Origin: Saccharomonospora iraqiensis subsp. iraqiensis
GTDB lineage: Bacteria > Actinomycetota > Actinomycetes > Mycobacteriales > Pseudonocardiaceae
Length of the DNA stretch: 51,252 nucleotides
Assembly: GCF_000430445.1 (NCBI RefSeq)
Contig: NZ_KE387064.1
Span: forward strand, 10,262 to 61,513
Direction of reading: 5' to 3'
Shown: positions 17,826 to 26,795 of the stretch, in pieces
How the letters are laid out: each line of letters begins with the position of its first letter
Numbering within the stretch: the first letter of the stretch is position 1
Translations under genes and position numbers: made by a program
Notes under the pieces: generated by a model
Told to the model about the DNA's origin: nothing
Database searches by the model: none
What the model saw: the letters and a program-made list of their open reading frames with translations, nothing else

Positions 17826-18230
17826 TCAGACCCGGCGACGCTTCGGCGGGCGGCAGCCGTTGTGCGGCTGCGGGGTCACGTCCTGGATGGTGCCGACCTC
17901 GAGTCCGGCGGCCTGCAGCGAACGGATCGCGGTCTCGCGTCCCGAACCGGGCCCCTTCACGAACACGTCGACCTTCTTCATGCCGTGCTCGGTCGCCTTG
18001 CGGGCCGCGTTTTCCGCGGCCATCTGCGCCGCGAACGGCGTGGACTTCCGGGAGCCCTTGAAGCCGACGTGGCCGGAGGACGCCCAAGAGATCACCGCGC
18101 CCTGCGGATCGGTGATCGAGACGATGGTGTTGTTGAACGTGCTCTTGATGTGGGCGTGCCCATGTGCAACGTTCTTCTTTTCCCTGCGCCGGACCTTCTT
18201 GGTTCCGGTCGTACGACCCTTGGGTGGCAT
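17826..18230 (-). CDS. rpsK: 30S ribosomal protein uS11
   Basis: The 134-residue platform protein of the 30S subunit contacts 16S rRNA near the E site. The family core is intact: [42 protein letters not shown] and the basic C-terminus [15 protein letters not shown]. The N-terminal 18 residues are rich in Lys/Arg/Thr, as is usual in actinobacteria. A 200-bp interval, filled by a small ORF, separates it from rpsM. Confidence 0.98.
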   Translation of the reverse strand: MPPKGRTTGTKKVRRREKKNVAHGHAHIKSTFNNTIVSITDPQGAVISWASSGHVGFKGSRKSTPFAAQMAAENAARKATEHGMKKVDVFVKGPGSGRETAIRSLQAAGLEVGTIQDVTPQPHNGCRPPKRRRV

Positions 18231-18245
18231 GGTCGGGTTTCTCCT

Positions 18246-18434
18246 CTAGCGCGAGTTCTGGTGACGGGCGACCGCGGCCTCGTGCTGGCCACGCCGGATG
18301 AGCGTTCCGGCGTCCGTGTACAGCTGGCGCAGCGCCATCGGACGGGCGTAGAGAGCTCTGGGGGACATGCGGGAGGTCGCACGCCGACGCTGGACCGCGC
18401 CGGCACGGGCACCCCGCCGAACCCGGACGCTCAC
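18246..18434 (-). CDS. Candidate small basic protein in the rpsM-rpsK gap (62 aa)
   Basis: A 62-codon frame starts with GTG overlapping the rpsM stop (GTGA) and ends 15 nt before the rpsK ATG, filling the gap exactly. About 82% of third positions are G or C, more in the C-terminal half. The product is very Arg-rich, with no Cys, and its C-terminal half contains [18 protein letters not shown]. Internal ATGs at 18368 (40 residues) and 18338 (30 residues) are alternative starts. I know of no ribosomal protein at this position. It could be a lineage-specific small protein coupled to rpsM, or non-coding leader with chance openness. Not recognised; function unknown. Confidence 0.45.
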   Translation of the reverse strand: MSVRVRRGARAGAVQRRRATSRMSPRALYARPMALRQLYTDAGTLIRRGQHEAAVARHQNSR

Positions 18435-18811
18435 TTCTTGCCCGCCTTCTTCTTGCCGGCGACCGTCTTCTTCGGGCCCTTGCGGGTGCGGGCGTTGGTC
18501 TTGGTGCGCTGGCCCCGCACCGGGAGCCCACGGCGCCACCGCAGCCCCTCGTAGCACCCGATCTCGATCTTCCGCCGGATGTCGGCGTTCACCTCGCGCC
18601 GGAGGTCACCTTCGACCCTGAAGTTCTCTTCGATGTGATCCCGCAGCTTCACGAGGTCGTCGTCGCTGAGGTCCCGGACGCGGGTGTCCACGTTCAGGTC
18701 CGTCGCGGCGATGACCTCCCTGGAGCGGGTACGGCCGATGCCGTAGATATAGGTCAGCGCGATCTCCAGCCGCTTCTCGCGGGGGAGGTCGACGCCGGCG
18801 AGTCGTGCCAT
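18431..18811 (-). CDS. rpsM: 30S ribosomal protein uS13
   Basis: The 126-residue protein of the 30S head contacts P-site tRNA and bridges to the 50S. The sequence shows [14 protein letters not shown], the helix-hairpin-helix region with [11 protein letters not shown], the conserved [24 protein letters not shown] split over the C-terminal third, and a Lys-rich tail that reaches tRNA. It lies 211 bp downstream of rpmJ, and its stop overlaps the GTG of a small ORF. Confidence 0.98.
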   Translation of the reverse strand: MARLAGVDLPREKRLEIALTYIYGIGRTRSREVIAATDLNVDTRVRDLSDDDLVKLRDHIEENFRVEGDLRREVNADIRRKIEIGCYEGLRWRRGLPVRGQRTKTNARTRKGPKKTVAGKKKAGKK

Positions 18812-19022
18812 TGGCGCTCGTGCTCCTTCGTTGTCACAACTTCGGGTCTTCTCCCCGTCCGTTCCGGGACCGACTCGCGTCGTCCGTCCGCTCTCGCGGG
18901 ACGGTGTCCCGGCCCCGGCCCGAAGTCCCGGGGGTGGGCCGGGCCGCCGTTTCCGGCCGACCCGACAGGCGCGGGGAGGTACTGTGTTCGGCGTCGTCAG
19001 AACACCTGAACGAGTGCCGCGA

Positions 19023-19136
19023 TCAGCCCTGCCGCTGCTTGTGCCGCAGGTTGTCGCAGATCACCATGATCCGCCCGTGACGACGGACGATCTGGCACTT
19101 GTCGCAGATCCTCTTGACGCTCGGCTTGACCTTCAC
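19023..19136 (-). CDS. rpmJ: 50S ribosomal protein bL36, zinc-binding form
   Basis: A 37-residue protein starting with GTG after [21 protein letters not shown] at the start and HKQRQG at the end. The zinc ligands Cys11, Cys14, Cys27 and His32 are all present, so this is the zinc-dependent C-plus paralog rather than the zinc-free form induced on zinc starvation. It binds 23S rRNA in the 50S subunit. It follows infA by 75 bp, the usual infA-rpmJ-rpsM order. Confidence 0.97.
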   Translation of the reverse strand: MKVKPSVKRICDKCQIVRRHGRIMVICDNLRHKQRQG

Positions 19137-19211
19137 GTCTCCTGCTCTCCTGCTCGTGCTGAGTTGCTGCGCGCCCCCTGGCAGAGGTCGCCCTCCGCCA
19201 CGCTCACGAAA

Positions 19212-19433
19212 TCACTTGTAGCGGTAGACGATGCGTCCACGGGACAAGTCGTAGGGCGAGAGCTCCACGACGACCCTGTCTTCCGGCAGGATGCGGATGT
19301 AGTGCTGCCGCATCTTGCCGCTGATGTGTGCTAGGACCTTGTGGCCGTTCTCCAACTCGACGCGAAACATCGCGTTGGGAAGCGGCTCGATTACGCGGCC
19401 CTCGACCTCGATGGCCCCGTCCTTCTTCGCCAT
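19212..19433 (-). CDS. infA: Translation initiation factor IF-1
   Basis: A 73-residue single S1/OB-fold protein that occupies the ribosomal A site during initiation. It opens [20 protein letters not shown] and ends [15 protein letters not shown], matching IF-1 over its whole length. I chose the ATG at 19433; the frame is open further upstream to 19565, but IF-1 never has that extension. A 363-bp gap separates it from map, so it probably has its own promoter. Confidence 0.98.
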   Translation of the reverse strand: MAKKDGAIEVEGRVIEPLPNAMFRVELENGHKVLAHISGKMRQHYIRILPEDRVVVELSPYDLSRGRIVYRYK

Positions 19434-19545
19434 GTACTCCGCGTTTCGTGATCGTTGAGCGTTGAGTGCTTGCCTGGGTGGCACACACGTCACGCCGGCC
19501 GGAACCCGATAAGCGAGCACGATGGGACCGACGTGATGAGCACGC

Positions 19546-19575
19546 CAATCAGACAGTGTACGCAACGCGTGTCAA
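19546..19575 (-). promoter_or_regulatory. Possible infA promoter
   Basis: On the minus strand TTGACA (19575-19570) is followed after 18 bp by TGATTG, a weak -10. A second TTGACA lies exactly 24 bp upstream (19599-19594), so the pair could instead be a direct-repeat operator. Position upstream of infA supports a regulatory role. Confidence 0.35.
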
Positions 19576-19678
19576 GCCCGACCACCGGGGCCGTGTCAAA
19601 CCCCCAGCGACCGCGCGACCACTCAGCGCGTTCAGCCGGACGACGGTGTCGTGTCGCCCTGCCCCCGGCTCCCGTCGT

Positions 19679-19702
19679 GACGCGGTTCGCGGACGAAACG
19701 TC
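19679..19702 (+). repeat. Hairpin repeat, copy 8 (degenerate)
   Basis: It reads GACGCGGTTCG, CGGA, CGAAACGTC. The core is diverged, but arm complementarity is partly kept. Confidence 0.45.
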
Positions 19703-19785
19703 GTCCCCGGGCCGGCCCGGGGCGTTCGGCGGGTGGGGGGAGGAGAGTCGGTGCCGGTTTCGAGGCCACCGCACCCCGTGTACCG

Positions 19786-19803
19786 CAGTTCGCGGGCTAA
19801 CTG
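19786..19803 (+). repeat. Hairpin repeat, copy 9, spanning the map stop codon
   Basis: CAGTTCGCGGGCTAACTG keeps the left half of the core. Its TAA/CTA portion provides the TAG stop of map on the minus strand (19799-19797), and CAGTT/AACTG pair. Confidence 0.5.
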
Positions 19804-20624
19804 TTCCCGTCGTCCGGGGCGGTGAGGACCCACGGGCCGTCGTCGGTGATCGCGACGGTGTGTTCCCAGTGGGCGGCGCGGGAGGCGTCCGCGGTGACGA
19901 CGGTCCAGCCGTCGTCCAGCTCGACGGCCTCCGAGGACCCGGCCGTGAGCATCGGCTCGATGGCGAGCGCCATGCCGGTCGTGAGCTTCGGTCCCCGGCC
20001 CGGTCGGCCGAGGTTCGGCAGGAACGGCTCCATGTGCATCTCACGGCCGATCCCGTGTCCGCCGTACTCGGCGATCATCCCGTACTCCACGCCGTGCTCC
20101 GCGGCCTTCCGCTGGGCCGCGGTCTCGATGGCGTGCGAGATGTCGGTCAGCCGGGTGGCCGAACCGAGGGCCGTCACCCCCGCCTCCATCGCCGCCCTGG
20201 TGGCCTCGGACAGTGCGCGGTCGCGATCCGAGACCGTCCCGACCTCGATGGTCACCGCCGAGTCGCCGTGCCACCCGTCGAGGATCGCGCCACAGTCCAC
20301 CGACAGCAGGTCACCGTCGGCGAGCACACGGTCCCGGGTCGGGATCCCGTGCACGATCTGCTCGTTCACCGACGCGCAGATCGACGCGGGGAACCCGTGG
20401 TAGCCCTTGAACGACGGCACCGCACCGGCGTCCCGGATCGTCTGCTCGGCGAGCTCGTCCAGCTCACCGGTACTCGCCCCGGGCACGGCCGACCGCCGTA
20501 CCAGGTCGAGGGTGCGGGCGACGACGAGCCCGGCGCGTCGCATCGCGTCGAGCTCGCCGCGCGTCTTGACCTCGATCGTGTTTCGACGTCGGAACATACC
20601 CAGTAGTGAGTCGACCAGGGTCAC
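19797..20624 (-). CDS. map: Methionine aminopeptidase, type I
   Basis: The 275-residue metalloenzyme removes N-terminal Met from nascent proteins. All five metal ligands are visible: Asp110 in VDCGA, Asp121 in WHGDSAVT, His190 in [10 protein letters not shown], Glu223 in LAIEPM and Glu254 in WEHTV. The GTG start overlaps the adk stop by 4 nt (GTGA), so secY-adk-map form a tight operon. The first 15 residues are a little longer than in E. coli. The stop codon lies within a degenerate copy of the dispersed hairpin repeat, so the extreme C-terminus may be repeat-derived. Confidence 0.97.
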   Translation of the reverse strand: MTLVDSLLGMFRRRNTIEVKTRGELDAMRRAGLVVARTLDLVRRSAVPGASTGELDELAEQTIRDAGAVPSFKGYHGFPASICASVNEQIVHGIPTRDRVLADGDLLSVDCGAILDGWHGDSAVTIEVGTVSDRDRALSEATRAAMEAGVTALGSATRLTDISHAIETAAQRKAAEHGVEYGMIAEYGGHGIGREMHMEPFLPNLGRPGRGPKLTTGMALAIEPMLTAGSSEAVELDDGWTVVTADASRAAHWEHTVAITDDGPWVLTAPDDGNS

Positions 20625-21175
20625 GAGCGCTTGCCGAGCGCGTCGAGCACCCTGTCCGAGACCTCGTCGATGTCCCCGACACCGTCGACCGTCACCAGGA
20701 TGTCGGAGTAGTACTCCAGCAGCGGTGCCGTCTCCGAGCGGTACACCTGCTGCCTGCGGCGGATGACGTCCTCGGTGTCGTCGGACCGTCCGCGCTCCAG
20801 CAGCCGCTCCACCAGCAGGTCCTCGGACACCTGGAGTTCGATCACCGCGTCGAGCGCGGTGTCGTTGTCCGCGAGCATCTCGCCGAGCACCTCGGCCTGC
20901 TTGGTGTTCCGCGGGAACCCGTCGAGCAGGAAGCCGTTCTTGGCGTCCGGATCGGTCAGGCGCTCGCGCACCATCTCGTTCGTCACCGTGTCCGGCACGA
21001 GCTCGCCCGAGTCGAGATAGCGCTTCGCCTCCCGGCCGAGCGGGGTCTCCTGCCCCACGTGCGACCGGAACAAATCACCGGTCGAGATGTGCGGGACGCC
21101 GAGCCTGTCGGACAGCGCCGCCGCTTGCGTACCTTTTCCGGCCCCTGGAGGACCAACGAGGACCACACGCGTCAT
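20621..21175 (-). CDS. adk: Adenylate kinase, short-LID form
   Basis: The 184-residue enzyme catalyses ATP + AMP to 2 ADP. It has the P-loop [10 protein letters not shown] at residues 8-17, the AMP-binding STGDLFR and the NMP/core motif LLDGFPRN. It lacks the long zinc-type LID, which is replaced by a short [10 protein letters not shown] segment as in other actinobacteria. Its ATG overlaps the secY stop and its stop overlaps the map GTG, each by 4 nt, so the three are translationally coupled. Confidence 0.98.
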   Translation of the reverse strand: MTRVVLVGPPGAGKGTQAAALSDRLGVPHISTGDLFRSHVGQETPLGREAKRYLDSGELVPDTVTNEMVRERLTDPDAKNGFLLDGFPRNTKQAEVLGEMLADNDTALDAVIELQVSEDLLVERLLERGRSDDTEDVIRRRQQVYRSETAPLLEYYSDILVTVDGVGDIDEVSDRVLDALGKRS

Positions 21176-22491
21176 CGGAGGAACCCTTCATAGTTGCGCT
21201 GCATCAGCTGGCTCTCGATCTGTTTCACGGTGTGCAGGGCGACACCGACCATGATCAGCACAGCTGTTCCGCCGAACGGGAAGTTCTGGGCGCCGCCACC
21301 GCCTTGCTGGCTCCCGGTCATGGACAGGAAGAAGTTGGGCAGGATCGCCACGACACCCAGGTAGATCGACCCGGGCAGGGTGATCCGGTTGAGCACGAAC
21401 CCGAGGTACTCGGCGGTCGGCCGACCCGGGCGGATCCCCGGGATGAAGCCGCCGAACTTCTTCATCTCCTCAGCGCGGTCGTCCACGTTGAAGGTGATCG
21501 TGATGTAGAAGTACGTGAAGAAGATGATCATCGAGAAGTACAGCAGGATGTGTACCCAGCTCGACTGATCGGTCAGGTACGTCTGGATGAACTGCTGCCA
21601 TCCGGACGCCTCGTTCGGATCCCCGATGAGCTGCCCGAGCAGATCGGGCAGGTACAGCAGCGAGGACGCGAAGATCACCGGGATCACACCGGCCTGGTTG
21701 ACCTTGATCGGCAGGTAGGTCGAGGTCCCGCCGTACATCCGGCGTCCGACCATCCGCTTGGCGTACTGCACCGGGATCCGGCGCTGGCCCTGCTCGACGA
21801 AGACCACGCTCGCGATGATCGCCAGCCCGAGGACACAGACGAAGAAGAACGTGAGCCCGCCCGCCGAGCTCAGGATGTTCGCGCCCTCCTCGGGGATCCG
21901 CGCGGCGATGTTGAGGAAGATGAGCAGGGACATGCCGTTGCCGACGCCGCGCTCGGTGATCAGCTCGCCGAGCCACATCATCACGGCGGTGCCCGCGGTC
22001 ATCGTCAGCACCGTGAGGGCCAGCGAGTAGACGCTGTCGTCCGGCAGGACCGGCACCTCACAGCCGACGAACAGCTGATTGCGGTCCGCCAACGCGACCA
22101 CGCCGGTGGCCTGCAGGATCGCGAGTCCGATCGTCAGGTACCGCGTGTACTGCGTCAGTTTGCCCTGTCCGGCCTGGCCTTCCTTCTTCAGCTCCTCGAA
22201 CCGGGGGATCACCACCGTCAACAGCTGCACGATGATGCTCGCCGTGATGTAGGGCATGATGCCCGTGGCGAACACGGACAGCTGTAGCAGCGCCCCACCA
22301 CTGAACAGGTTCAGCAGCGAGAAGATGTTCTGATCCTCTGCCTGCGCCTGACATGCCTGCACGTTGGGGTAGGAAACCCCGGGAGCTGGCGTGACCGCAC
22401 CGACGCGGTAGACGGCCACGATCATCAGCGTGAACAGGATCTTCTTGCGCAGGTCCGGCGTCGCGAGAGCCGAGCGGAAGGCGCTGAGCAC
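21172..22491 (-). CDS. secY: Preprotein translocase channel subunit SecY
   Basis: The 439-residue protein forms the Sec translocon pore with about ten membrane helices. Recognisable motifs are VTPAPGV with the first helix, the plug-region segment, [27 protein letters not shown] and [12 protein letters not shown] in a cytosolic loop. I chose the GTG at 22491 (VLSAFRSAL) because GAGGAGG lies upstream; the frame continues to 22545 without a better signal. Unlike E. coli, where secY directly follows rplO, 452 bp with a terminator-like hairpin intervene here, so secY probably has its own promoter. Confidence 0.97.
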   Translation of the reverse strand: MLSAFRSALATPDLRKKILFTLMIVAVYRVGAVTPAPGVSYPNVQACQAQAEDQNIFSLLNLFSGGALLQLSVFATGIMPYITASIIVQLLTVVIPRFEELKKEGQAGQGKLTQYTRYLTIGLAILQATGVVALADRNQLFVGCEVPVLPDDSVYSLALTVLTMTAGTAVMMWLGELITERGVGNGMSLLIFLNIAARIPEEGANILSSAGGLTFFFVCVLGLAIIASVVFVEQGQRRIPVQYAKRMVGRRMYGGTSTYLPIKVNQAGVIPVIFASSLLYLPDLLGQLIGDPNEASGWQQFIQTYLTDQSSWVHILLYFSMIIFFTYFYITITFNVDDRAEEMKKFGGFIPGIRPGRPTAEYLGFVLNRITLPGSIYLGVVAILPNFFLSMTGSQQGGGGAQNFPFGGTAVLIMVGVALHTVKQIESQLMQRNYEGFLR

Positions 22492-22649
22492 GCGGGGGAC
22501 CTCCTCGGCGTCGTCGGCGGACCGACGATCGGCTTGGCCGACCACCTTGGCCGGCTGGACACTCTGTCACTGGCGGGCAAGCCAGACACGCTCGGGGCAC
22601 ATGGGTGCCCCAAGCGTCGAGTGCGACTCTAACAGCCTCTCCGAGAGCC

Positions 22650-22666
22650 GCCGCACATAGTGCGGC
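22650..22666. promoter_or_regulatory. 7-3-7 palindrome upstream of secY
   Basis: GCCGCAC ATA GTGCGGC is a perfect inverted repeat about 160 bp upstream of secY. It could be an operator or a small hairpin. The binding factor is unknown. Confidence 0.35.
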
Positions 22667-22721
22667 TTTGCCCACGTTCGTCGCGGAACGACCCCACGAA
22701 CGGGGGTATGTCCTGGCCCGG

Positions 22722-22757
22722 GTGGTGGCGCGTTCCGCGGGCGGAACGCGCCACCAC
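22722..22757 (+). repeat. Hairpin repeat, copy 10 (perfect stem)
   Basis: GTGGTGGCGCGTTCCG pairs perfectly over 16 bp with 22742-22757 around the loop CGGG. It is the best-preserved member of the family. Confidence 0.85.
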
Positions 22758-22779
22758 GGCGACGTGCCCGGCCCCTCGT

Positions 22780-22810
22780 GGGGACAGTTCGCGGGCGGAA
22801 TGTCGTCCCC
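22780..22810 (+). repeat. Hairpin repeat, copy 11
   Basis: GGGGACAGTTCG, CGGG, CGGAATGTCGTCCCC forms a stem with a G.A mismatch and a 2-nt bulge, 23 bp from copy 10. Confidence 0.75.
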
Positions 22811-22860
22811 TGGGTGGCCGGGCGCGGGTCGGGAGGGCGGGGCGGGTCGGGGTGGAACGT

Positions 22861-22901
22861 GAAACGGCCCGCGGCCCCGGTGGGGGGCTGCGGGCCGTTT
22901 C
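22861..22901. terminator. Terminator-like hairpin after rplO
   Basis: GAAACGGCCCGC (22861-22872) pairs perfectly with 22890-22901, and the GC-rich loop can extend the stem. It lies 43 bp past the rplO stop and separates the spc ribosomal genes from secY. Confidence 0.75.
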
Positions 22902-22943
22902 GTTGTGCGGGTCTCCCGGTTCGACGACCGGTGAGCGTGCGAG

Positions 22944-23387
22944 TCAGAGGCGGGTCGCCGTGCCGCCCGCCGACTCGATCTTCTCCCGGGCCGACTTGGA
23001 GAAGGCGTCGGCGGCGACGTCGAGCTTGACGCCGTTCACGTCGCCGTCGCCGAGGACCTTCACGAGTTCGTCCTTGTGGATCAGGCCCCGGGAAACCAGT
23101 TCGTCCCTGCCGACCGTGCCGCCGTCCGGGAACGCGCGGACGAGGTCGCCCACGTTGATTCCCTGGTACTCGGTGCGGTTGCGGTTCTTGAACCCGCGCA
23201 GCTTCGGGAGCCGCTGCTGGATGGGCATCTGCCCACCCTCGAAGCCGGCGGGCACGTTCTTCCGCGCCCTGGTGCCCTTCGTACCGCGACCCGCAGTCTT
23301 GCCCTTCGAGCTCTCACCACGGCCGACACGGATCTTGTCCCGATTGGCGCCGGGGGCCGGCCTCAGGTGGTGGATCTTGATGGCCAT
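22944..23387 (-). CDS. rplO: 50S ribosomal protein uL15
   Basis: The 147-residue late-assembly protein of the 50S subunit shows the Gly/Arg-rich N-terminal segment [19 protein letters not shown], the [17 protein letters not shown] block and the C-terminal globular domain. Its ATG shares one base with the rpmD stop (TAATG). It is the last gene of the spc ribosomal cluster here, because a terminator-like hairpin and a 452-bp gap follow before secY. Confidence 0.98.
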   Translation of the reverse strand: MAIKIHHLRPAPGANRDKIRVGRGESSKGKTAGRGTKGTRARKNVPAGFEGGQMPIQQRLPKLRGFKNRNRTEYQGINVGDLVRAFPDGGTVGRDELVSRGLIHKDELVKVLGDGDVNGVKLDVAADAFSKSAREKIESAGGTATRL

Positions 23388-23569
23388 TACTTGACCTCCT
23401 CCACGTTCACCAGGTGGCGGACCGCGTTGATCAGACCACGCACCTGGGGCGTGTCCTCCCGCACCACCGACTGGTGGATCTTGCGCAGGCCGAGGGTGCG
23501 CAGCGAGGCCTTCTGGCTCTTCTGCGTGCCGACCAGGCCCCTGATCTGCGTGACCTTCAGTTGCGTCAT
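23387..23569 (-). CDS. rpmD: 50S ribosomal protein uL30
   Basis: The 60-residue small 50S protein matches uL30 throughout: [38 protein letters not shown] and [15 protein letters not shown]. It starts with ATG one base downstream of the rpsE stop, and its stop overlaps the rplO start, a tightly coupled trio. Confidence 0.98.
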   Translation of the reverse strand: MTQLKVTQIRGLVGTQKSQKASLRTLGLRKIHQSVVREDTPQVRGLINAVRHLVNVEEVK

Positions 23570-23570
23570 G

Positions 23571-24206
23571 TCAGACCTCCTGCCCCGCGCGCTGGCGCAG
23601 CATCCGGGCCGGGGCGACGTCCTCGAGCGGCAGCCCACGGCGGGCCGCCACCTCCTCCGGACGCTGCAGATCCCGCAGCGCCCGCACGGTCGCGTGCACG
23701 ATGTTGATCGGGTTGTCGCTGCCCAGCGACTTCGACAGCACGTCGTGCACCCCGGCGCACTCCAGCACGGCACGCACGGCACCACCGGCGATCACACCGG
23801 TACCGGGGCTGGCCGGACGGAGCAGAACCACGCCCGCGGCCTCCTCACCCTGCACGGGGTGCGGGATGCTGCCCGCGATCCGGGGCACGCGGAAGAAGTT
23901 CTTCTTGGCCTCCTCGACGCCCTTGGCGATCGCCGAGGGCACCTCCTTGGCCTTTCCGTAGCCGACACCGACCTGCCCGTCGCCGTCCCCGACGACGACC
24001 AGCGCGGTGAAGCTGAAGCGCCGACCACCCTGGACGACCTTCGCCACCCGGTTGATCGATACGACGCGCTCGAGGTGCGGGGTCTTGTCCTGGGCCGCCC
24101 CGCCACGGCCACCGTCACGACGGTCCCTGCGGTCCCGGCCGCCACCGCGCTCGCGGTCGCCGCCCGGTCCCCCCTGGCCGCCGGATTGCCGCGTACGTCC
24201 CGGCAT
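23571..24206 (-). CDS. rpsE: 30S ribosomal protein uS5
   Basis: The 211-residue protein sits near the mRNA entry of the 30S subunit and affects decoding fidelity. The double-stranded-RNA-binding domain starts at about residue 45 with [20 protein letters not shown] and is followed by [13 protein letters not shown] and [13 protein letters not shown]. The first 40 residues are a Gly/Arg/Asp-rich disordered extension common in actinobacteria. It is 36 bp from rplR. Confidence 0.98.
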   Translation of the reverse strand: MPGRTRQSGGQGGPGGDRERGGGRDRRDRRDGGRGGAAQDKTPHLERVVSINRVAKVVQGGRRFSFTALVVVGDGDGQVGVGYGKAKEVPSAIAKGVEEAKKNFFRVPRIAGSIPHPVQGEEAAGVVLLRPASPGTGVIAGGAVRAVLECAGVHDVLSKSLGSDNPINIVHATVRALRDLQRPEEVAARRGLPLEDVAPARMLRQRAGQEV

Positions 24207-24242
24207 CAGGCGTTCCTTCCGTTCTCGAGAAATGTGCTCATG

Positions 24243-24641
24243 TCAGAACTCCAACCCCGCCTCGCGGGCGGCGTCGGCGAGAGCCGCGATCCGGCCGTGG
24301 TAGGCGTTGCCTCCCCGGTCGAACACCGCTCGCGAGACACCCGCGTCCTTGGCGCGGGCGGCGACCAGCTCGCCGACCCTCGTGGCCTTGGCCTTCTTGT
24401 CGCCCTCGACGGTGCGCACGTCCGCCTCCAGCGTCGACGCCGCCGCCACCGTGTGGCCCGCGTCGTCGTCGATCAGCTGGACGACGATGTGCCGCGAGGA
24501 GCGCTTGACCGACATCCGCGGGGTCTGCGCCGTGCCGCTGATCTTCTTCCGCAGCCGTGCGTGCCTGCGGGCCTTGCCGGCGCGACGACGGGTGGAGATG
24601 TCCTTGCCGACCGGCTTGCGCTTCGTCACCGTTTCGCTCAT
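24243..24641 (-). CDS. rplR: 50S ribosomal protein uL18
   Basis: The 132-residue 5S rRNA-binding protein of the central protuberance shows [36 protein letters not shown] and the closing [22 protein letters not shown] chose the ATG at 24641; a GTG two codons upstream (24647) overlaps the rplF stop and is equally possible. Confidence 0.97.
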   Translation of the reverse strand: MSETVTKRKPVGKDISTRRRAGKARRHARLRKKISGTAQTPRMSVKRSSRHIVVQLIDDDAGHTVAAASTLEADVRTVEGDKKAKATRVGELVAARAKDAGVSRAVFDRGGNAYHGRIAALADAAREAGLEF

Positions 24642-24643
24642 GA

Positions 24644-25183
24644 TCACTTACCCGTCTTTCCGACCTTGCGACGGATGCGCTCGCCCTCGTACCGCAGGCC
24701 CTTGCCCTTGTAGGGGTCGGGACGCCGGAGCTTGCGGATGACCGCCGCCGTCTGGCCGACCTTCTGCTTGTCGATGCCGGACACCGAGAACTTGGTCGGG
24801 CTCTCCACCTTGAAGGTGATCCCCTCGGGCGCGGACACCGTCACCGGGTGGCTGAAGCCGAGCGCGAATTCGAGGTCGTCGCCCTTGGCCTGGACGCGGT
24901 AGCCGACGCCGTGAATCTCCATCCGCTTCTCGAAGCCGTCCTTGACGCCGGTGACCAGGTTGTTGACCAGGGTCCGGGTCAGTCCGTGCAGCGAGCGGTT
25001 CTCCCGTTCGTCGTCCGGGCGCCGGACGGCGAGCGTGCCGTCCTCGTCCCGCTCCACGGTGATCGGCTCCGGGACGGTGTGCTCGAGAGTGCCCTTCGGC
25101 CCGGTGACCGAGACGTGCTGACCGTCGATGGTCACCTCGACCCCGGAGGGGACGGTGATCGGCAGCTTACCGATGCGTGACAT
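24644..25183 (-). CDS. rplF: 50S ribosomal protein uL6
   Basis: The 179-residue two-domain protein at the base of the 50S stalk lies close to the factor-binding site. It opens [17 protein letters not shown], has [23 protein letters not shown] in the middle and ends with [18 protein letters not shown], the uL6 signature. It is 15 bp downstream of rpsH and nearly touches rplR. Confidence 0.98.
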   Translation of the reverse strand: MSRIGKLPITVPSGVEVTIDGQHVSVTGPKGTLEHTVPEPITVERDEDGTLAVRRPDDERENRSLHGLTRTLVNNLVTGVKDGFEKRMEIHGVGYRVQAKGDDLEFALGFSHPVTVSAPEGITFKVESPTKFSVSGIDKQKVGQTAAVIRKLRRPDPYKGKGLRYEGERIRRKVGKTGK

Positions 25184-25198
25184 GCCTGTCCCCCTTCC

Positions 25199-25597
25199 TC
25201 ACCAGACATAGGCGAGGACTTCCCCGCCCACGCCGTTGCGCTTGCACTGCCGGTCGGTCTGCAGGCCGGACGAGGTCGAGATGATCGCCACGCCGAGGCC
25301 ACCCAGAACGCTGGGCAGGTTGGTCGATTTCGCGTACACACGCAGGCCGGGCTTCGACACGCGCCGCAGACCGGCGATGCTGCGCTCGCGGTTGGGGCCG
25401 AACTTCAGCTCGACGACCAGGTTCTTGTGCTTGTCTCCCGGCTCGGTGCGGTAGTCCGAGATGTAGCCCTCGCGCTTGAGGATCTCCGAGATGTTCGCCT
25501 TGATCTTCGAGTGCGGCAGCTCGACCACGTCGTGGTACGCCGAGTTCGCGTTCCGCAGACGTGTCAGGAAGTCTGCGATCGGGTCGGTCATCGTCAT
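25199..25597 (-). CDS. rpsH: 30S ribosomal protein uS8
   Basis: The 132-residue primary 16S rRNA-binding protein matches uS8: [34 protein letters not shown] and the C-terminal [17 protein letters not shown]. In E. coli it represses the spc operon by binding its mRNA; whether that holds here cannot be told from sequence. It lies 122 bp downstream of the small uS14 gene. Confidence 0.98.
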   Translation of the reverse strand: MTMTDPIADFLTRLRNANSAYHDVVELPHSKIKANISEILKREGYISDYRTEPGDKHKNLVVELKFGPNRERSIAGLRRVSKPGLRVYAKSTNLPSVLGGLGVAIISTSSGLQTDRQCKRNGVGGEVLAYVW

Positions 25598-25719
25598 GGT
25601 GACCTGTCAACCTTTCTCGCCCCGGTTCCCCTCACCGGCGGCCGGTGCGTACCGGGCCGGCTCGGGGCCTGTGGCGAAGTGGGATGGATCCCTGTCTGCG
25701 CAGGGTGCGGTAAAAGCCT

Positions 25720-25905
25720 TCACCAGCTCGACTTGTGCACGCCGGGGAGCTGGCCCGCGTGCGCCATGTCCCGCAGGCAGATCCGGCACAGGCCGAACTT
25801 GCGGTAGACCGAACGCGGCCGGCCACACTTCTGGCAGCGGGTGTAGGCGCGCACCCTGAACTTGGGCTTGCGGGCAGCCTTGGCGATCAGAGCTTTCTTG
25901 GCCAT
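25720..25905 (-). CDS. rpsZ: 30S ribosomal protein uS14, zinc-binding short form (type Z)
   Basis: The 61-residue protein has two Cys pairs, Cys24/Cys27 and Cys40/Cys43, that bind one zinc ion; this is the short C-plus uS14 of the 30S head. It opens [16 protein letters not shown] and ends [13 protein letters not shown]. It sits between rplE and rpsH, the usual spc position, 4 bp from rplE. Actinobacteria often carry a second, zinc-free uS14 elsewhere; none is in this window. Confidence 0.98.
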   Translation of the reverse strand: MAKKALIAKAARKPKFRVRAYTRCQKCGRPRSVYRKFGLCRICLRDMAHAGQLPGVHKSSW

Positions 25906-25909
25906 CTGA

Positions 25910-26479
25910 TCAACTCTCCTTGAACGGGAAGCCGAGCTTGCGGAGCAACGAGCGGCCCTCGTCGTCGTTGGTCGCCGTGGTGACGACCGTGACGTCCATG
26001 CCGCGGGGGCGGTCGATCGAGTCCGGCGAGATCTCGTGGAACATCGACTGCTCGGTCAACCCGAACGTGTAGTTGCCCTTGCCGTCGAACTGCTTGCTCG
26101 ACAGGCCGCGGAAGTCCCGGATCCGGGGCAGCGAGATGGTCAGCAGCCGGTCGAGGAACTCCCACATCCGGTCGCCCCGCAGCGTCACACGGGCACCGAT
26201 CGGCTGCCCCTCCCGCAGCTTGAACTGCGAGATCGACTTCCGGGCCCGGCGGACCTCGGGACGCTGGCCGGTGATCGCGGCGAGGTCGCGGACCGCGCCC
26301 TCGATGAGCTTGCTGTCCCGGGCGGCGTCACCGACACCCATGTTCAGCACGACCTTGACCACACCGGGGATCTGGTGCGGGTTCCCCAGGTCGAACTCCT
26401 CACGCAGCTGACCGGCGATCTCGTCGCGGTACCGGGTCTTCAACCGCGGCGTCGGGTAGCTTTTCTCTGCGGTGGTCAT
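25910..26479 (-). CDS. rplE: 50S ribosomal protein uL5
   Basis: The 189-residue 5S rRNA- and P-site tRNA-contacting protein of the central protuberance shows [50 protein letters not shown] and [10 protein letters not shown]. Its ATG shares a base with the rplX stop. It is longer than E. coli L5 by a short N-terminal extension typical of actinobacteria. Confidence 0.98.
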   Translation of the reverse strand: MTTAEKSYPTPRLKTRYRDEIAGQLREEFDLGNPHQIPGVVKVVLNMGVGDAARDSKLIEGAVRDLAAITGQRPEVRRARKSISQFKLREGQPIGARVTLRGDRMWEFLDRLLTISLPRIRDFRGLSSKQFDGKGNYTFGLTEQSMFHEISPDSIDRPRGMDVTVVTTATNDDEGRSLLRKLGFPFKES

Positions 26480-26793
26480 CAGATGTCCTTGCCCGTCCTA
26501 CGCGAGATACGAACCTTCTTGCCGTCCTCGCCGATGCGGTGTCCCACCCGGGTCGGCTTTCCGTCGGAGTCGACGACCATCACGTTCGACACGTGGATGG
26601 GGGCCTCCTGGGTGACGATGCCGCCGGACTGGGCACCGCGCTGTGTCTGGGTGATCCGGGTGTGCTTCTTGATGCGGTTCACACCCTCGACCAGCACGCG
26701 CTGGCGGCCCGGGTAGGCCTGGATGACCTTGCCCTTGGCACCCTTGTCCTTGCCCGCGATGACGAGGACCGTGTCGCCCTTCTTCACCTTCAT
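26479..26793 (-). CDS. rplX: 50S ribosomal protein uL24
   Basis: The 104-residue assembly-initiator protein near the peptide tunnel exit begins with its KOW motif [20 protein letters not shown], followed by [10 protein letters not shown] and the C-terminal [18 protein letters not shown]. It is 2 bp from rplN and overlaps rplE by one base. Confidence 0.98.
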   Translation of the reverse strand: MKVKKGDTVLVIAGKDKGAKGKVIQAYPGRQRVLVEGVNRIKKHTRITQTQRGAQSGGIVTQEAPIHVSNVMVVDSDGKPTRVGHRIGEDGKKVRISRRTGKDI

Positions 26794-26795
26794 TG

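Larger units (their letters stand above)
19434..19796. other. map-infA intergenic region, no gene
   Basis: This 363-bp gap holds the candidate infA promoter near 19546-19599 and two repeat copies next to the map stop, listed separately. It is less GC-rich than its surroundings near infA. No coding frame is supported. Confidence 0.6.
22492..22943. other. rplO-secY intergenic region, no gene
   Basis: This 452-bp gap contains a terminator-like stem-loop, two repeat copies including the only perfect one, and a 7-3-7 palindrome, all listed separately. A TTAGAG element near 22630 on the minus strand could be a secY -10, but no matching -35 was found. Confidence 0.6.

Noticed and set aside
18812-19022. 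Possible structured leader in the rpmJ-rpsM gap
   Set aside because: Several CCCGGG-type pairings are possible, but base composition alone would produce them; no conserved motif stands out.
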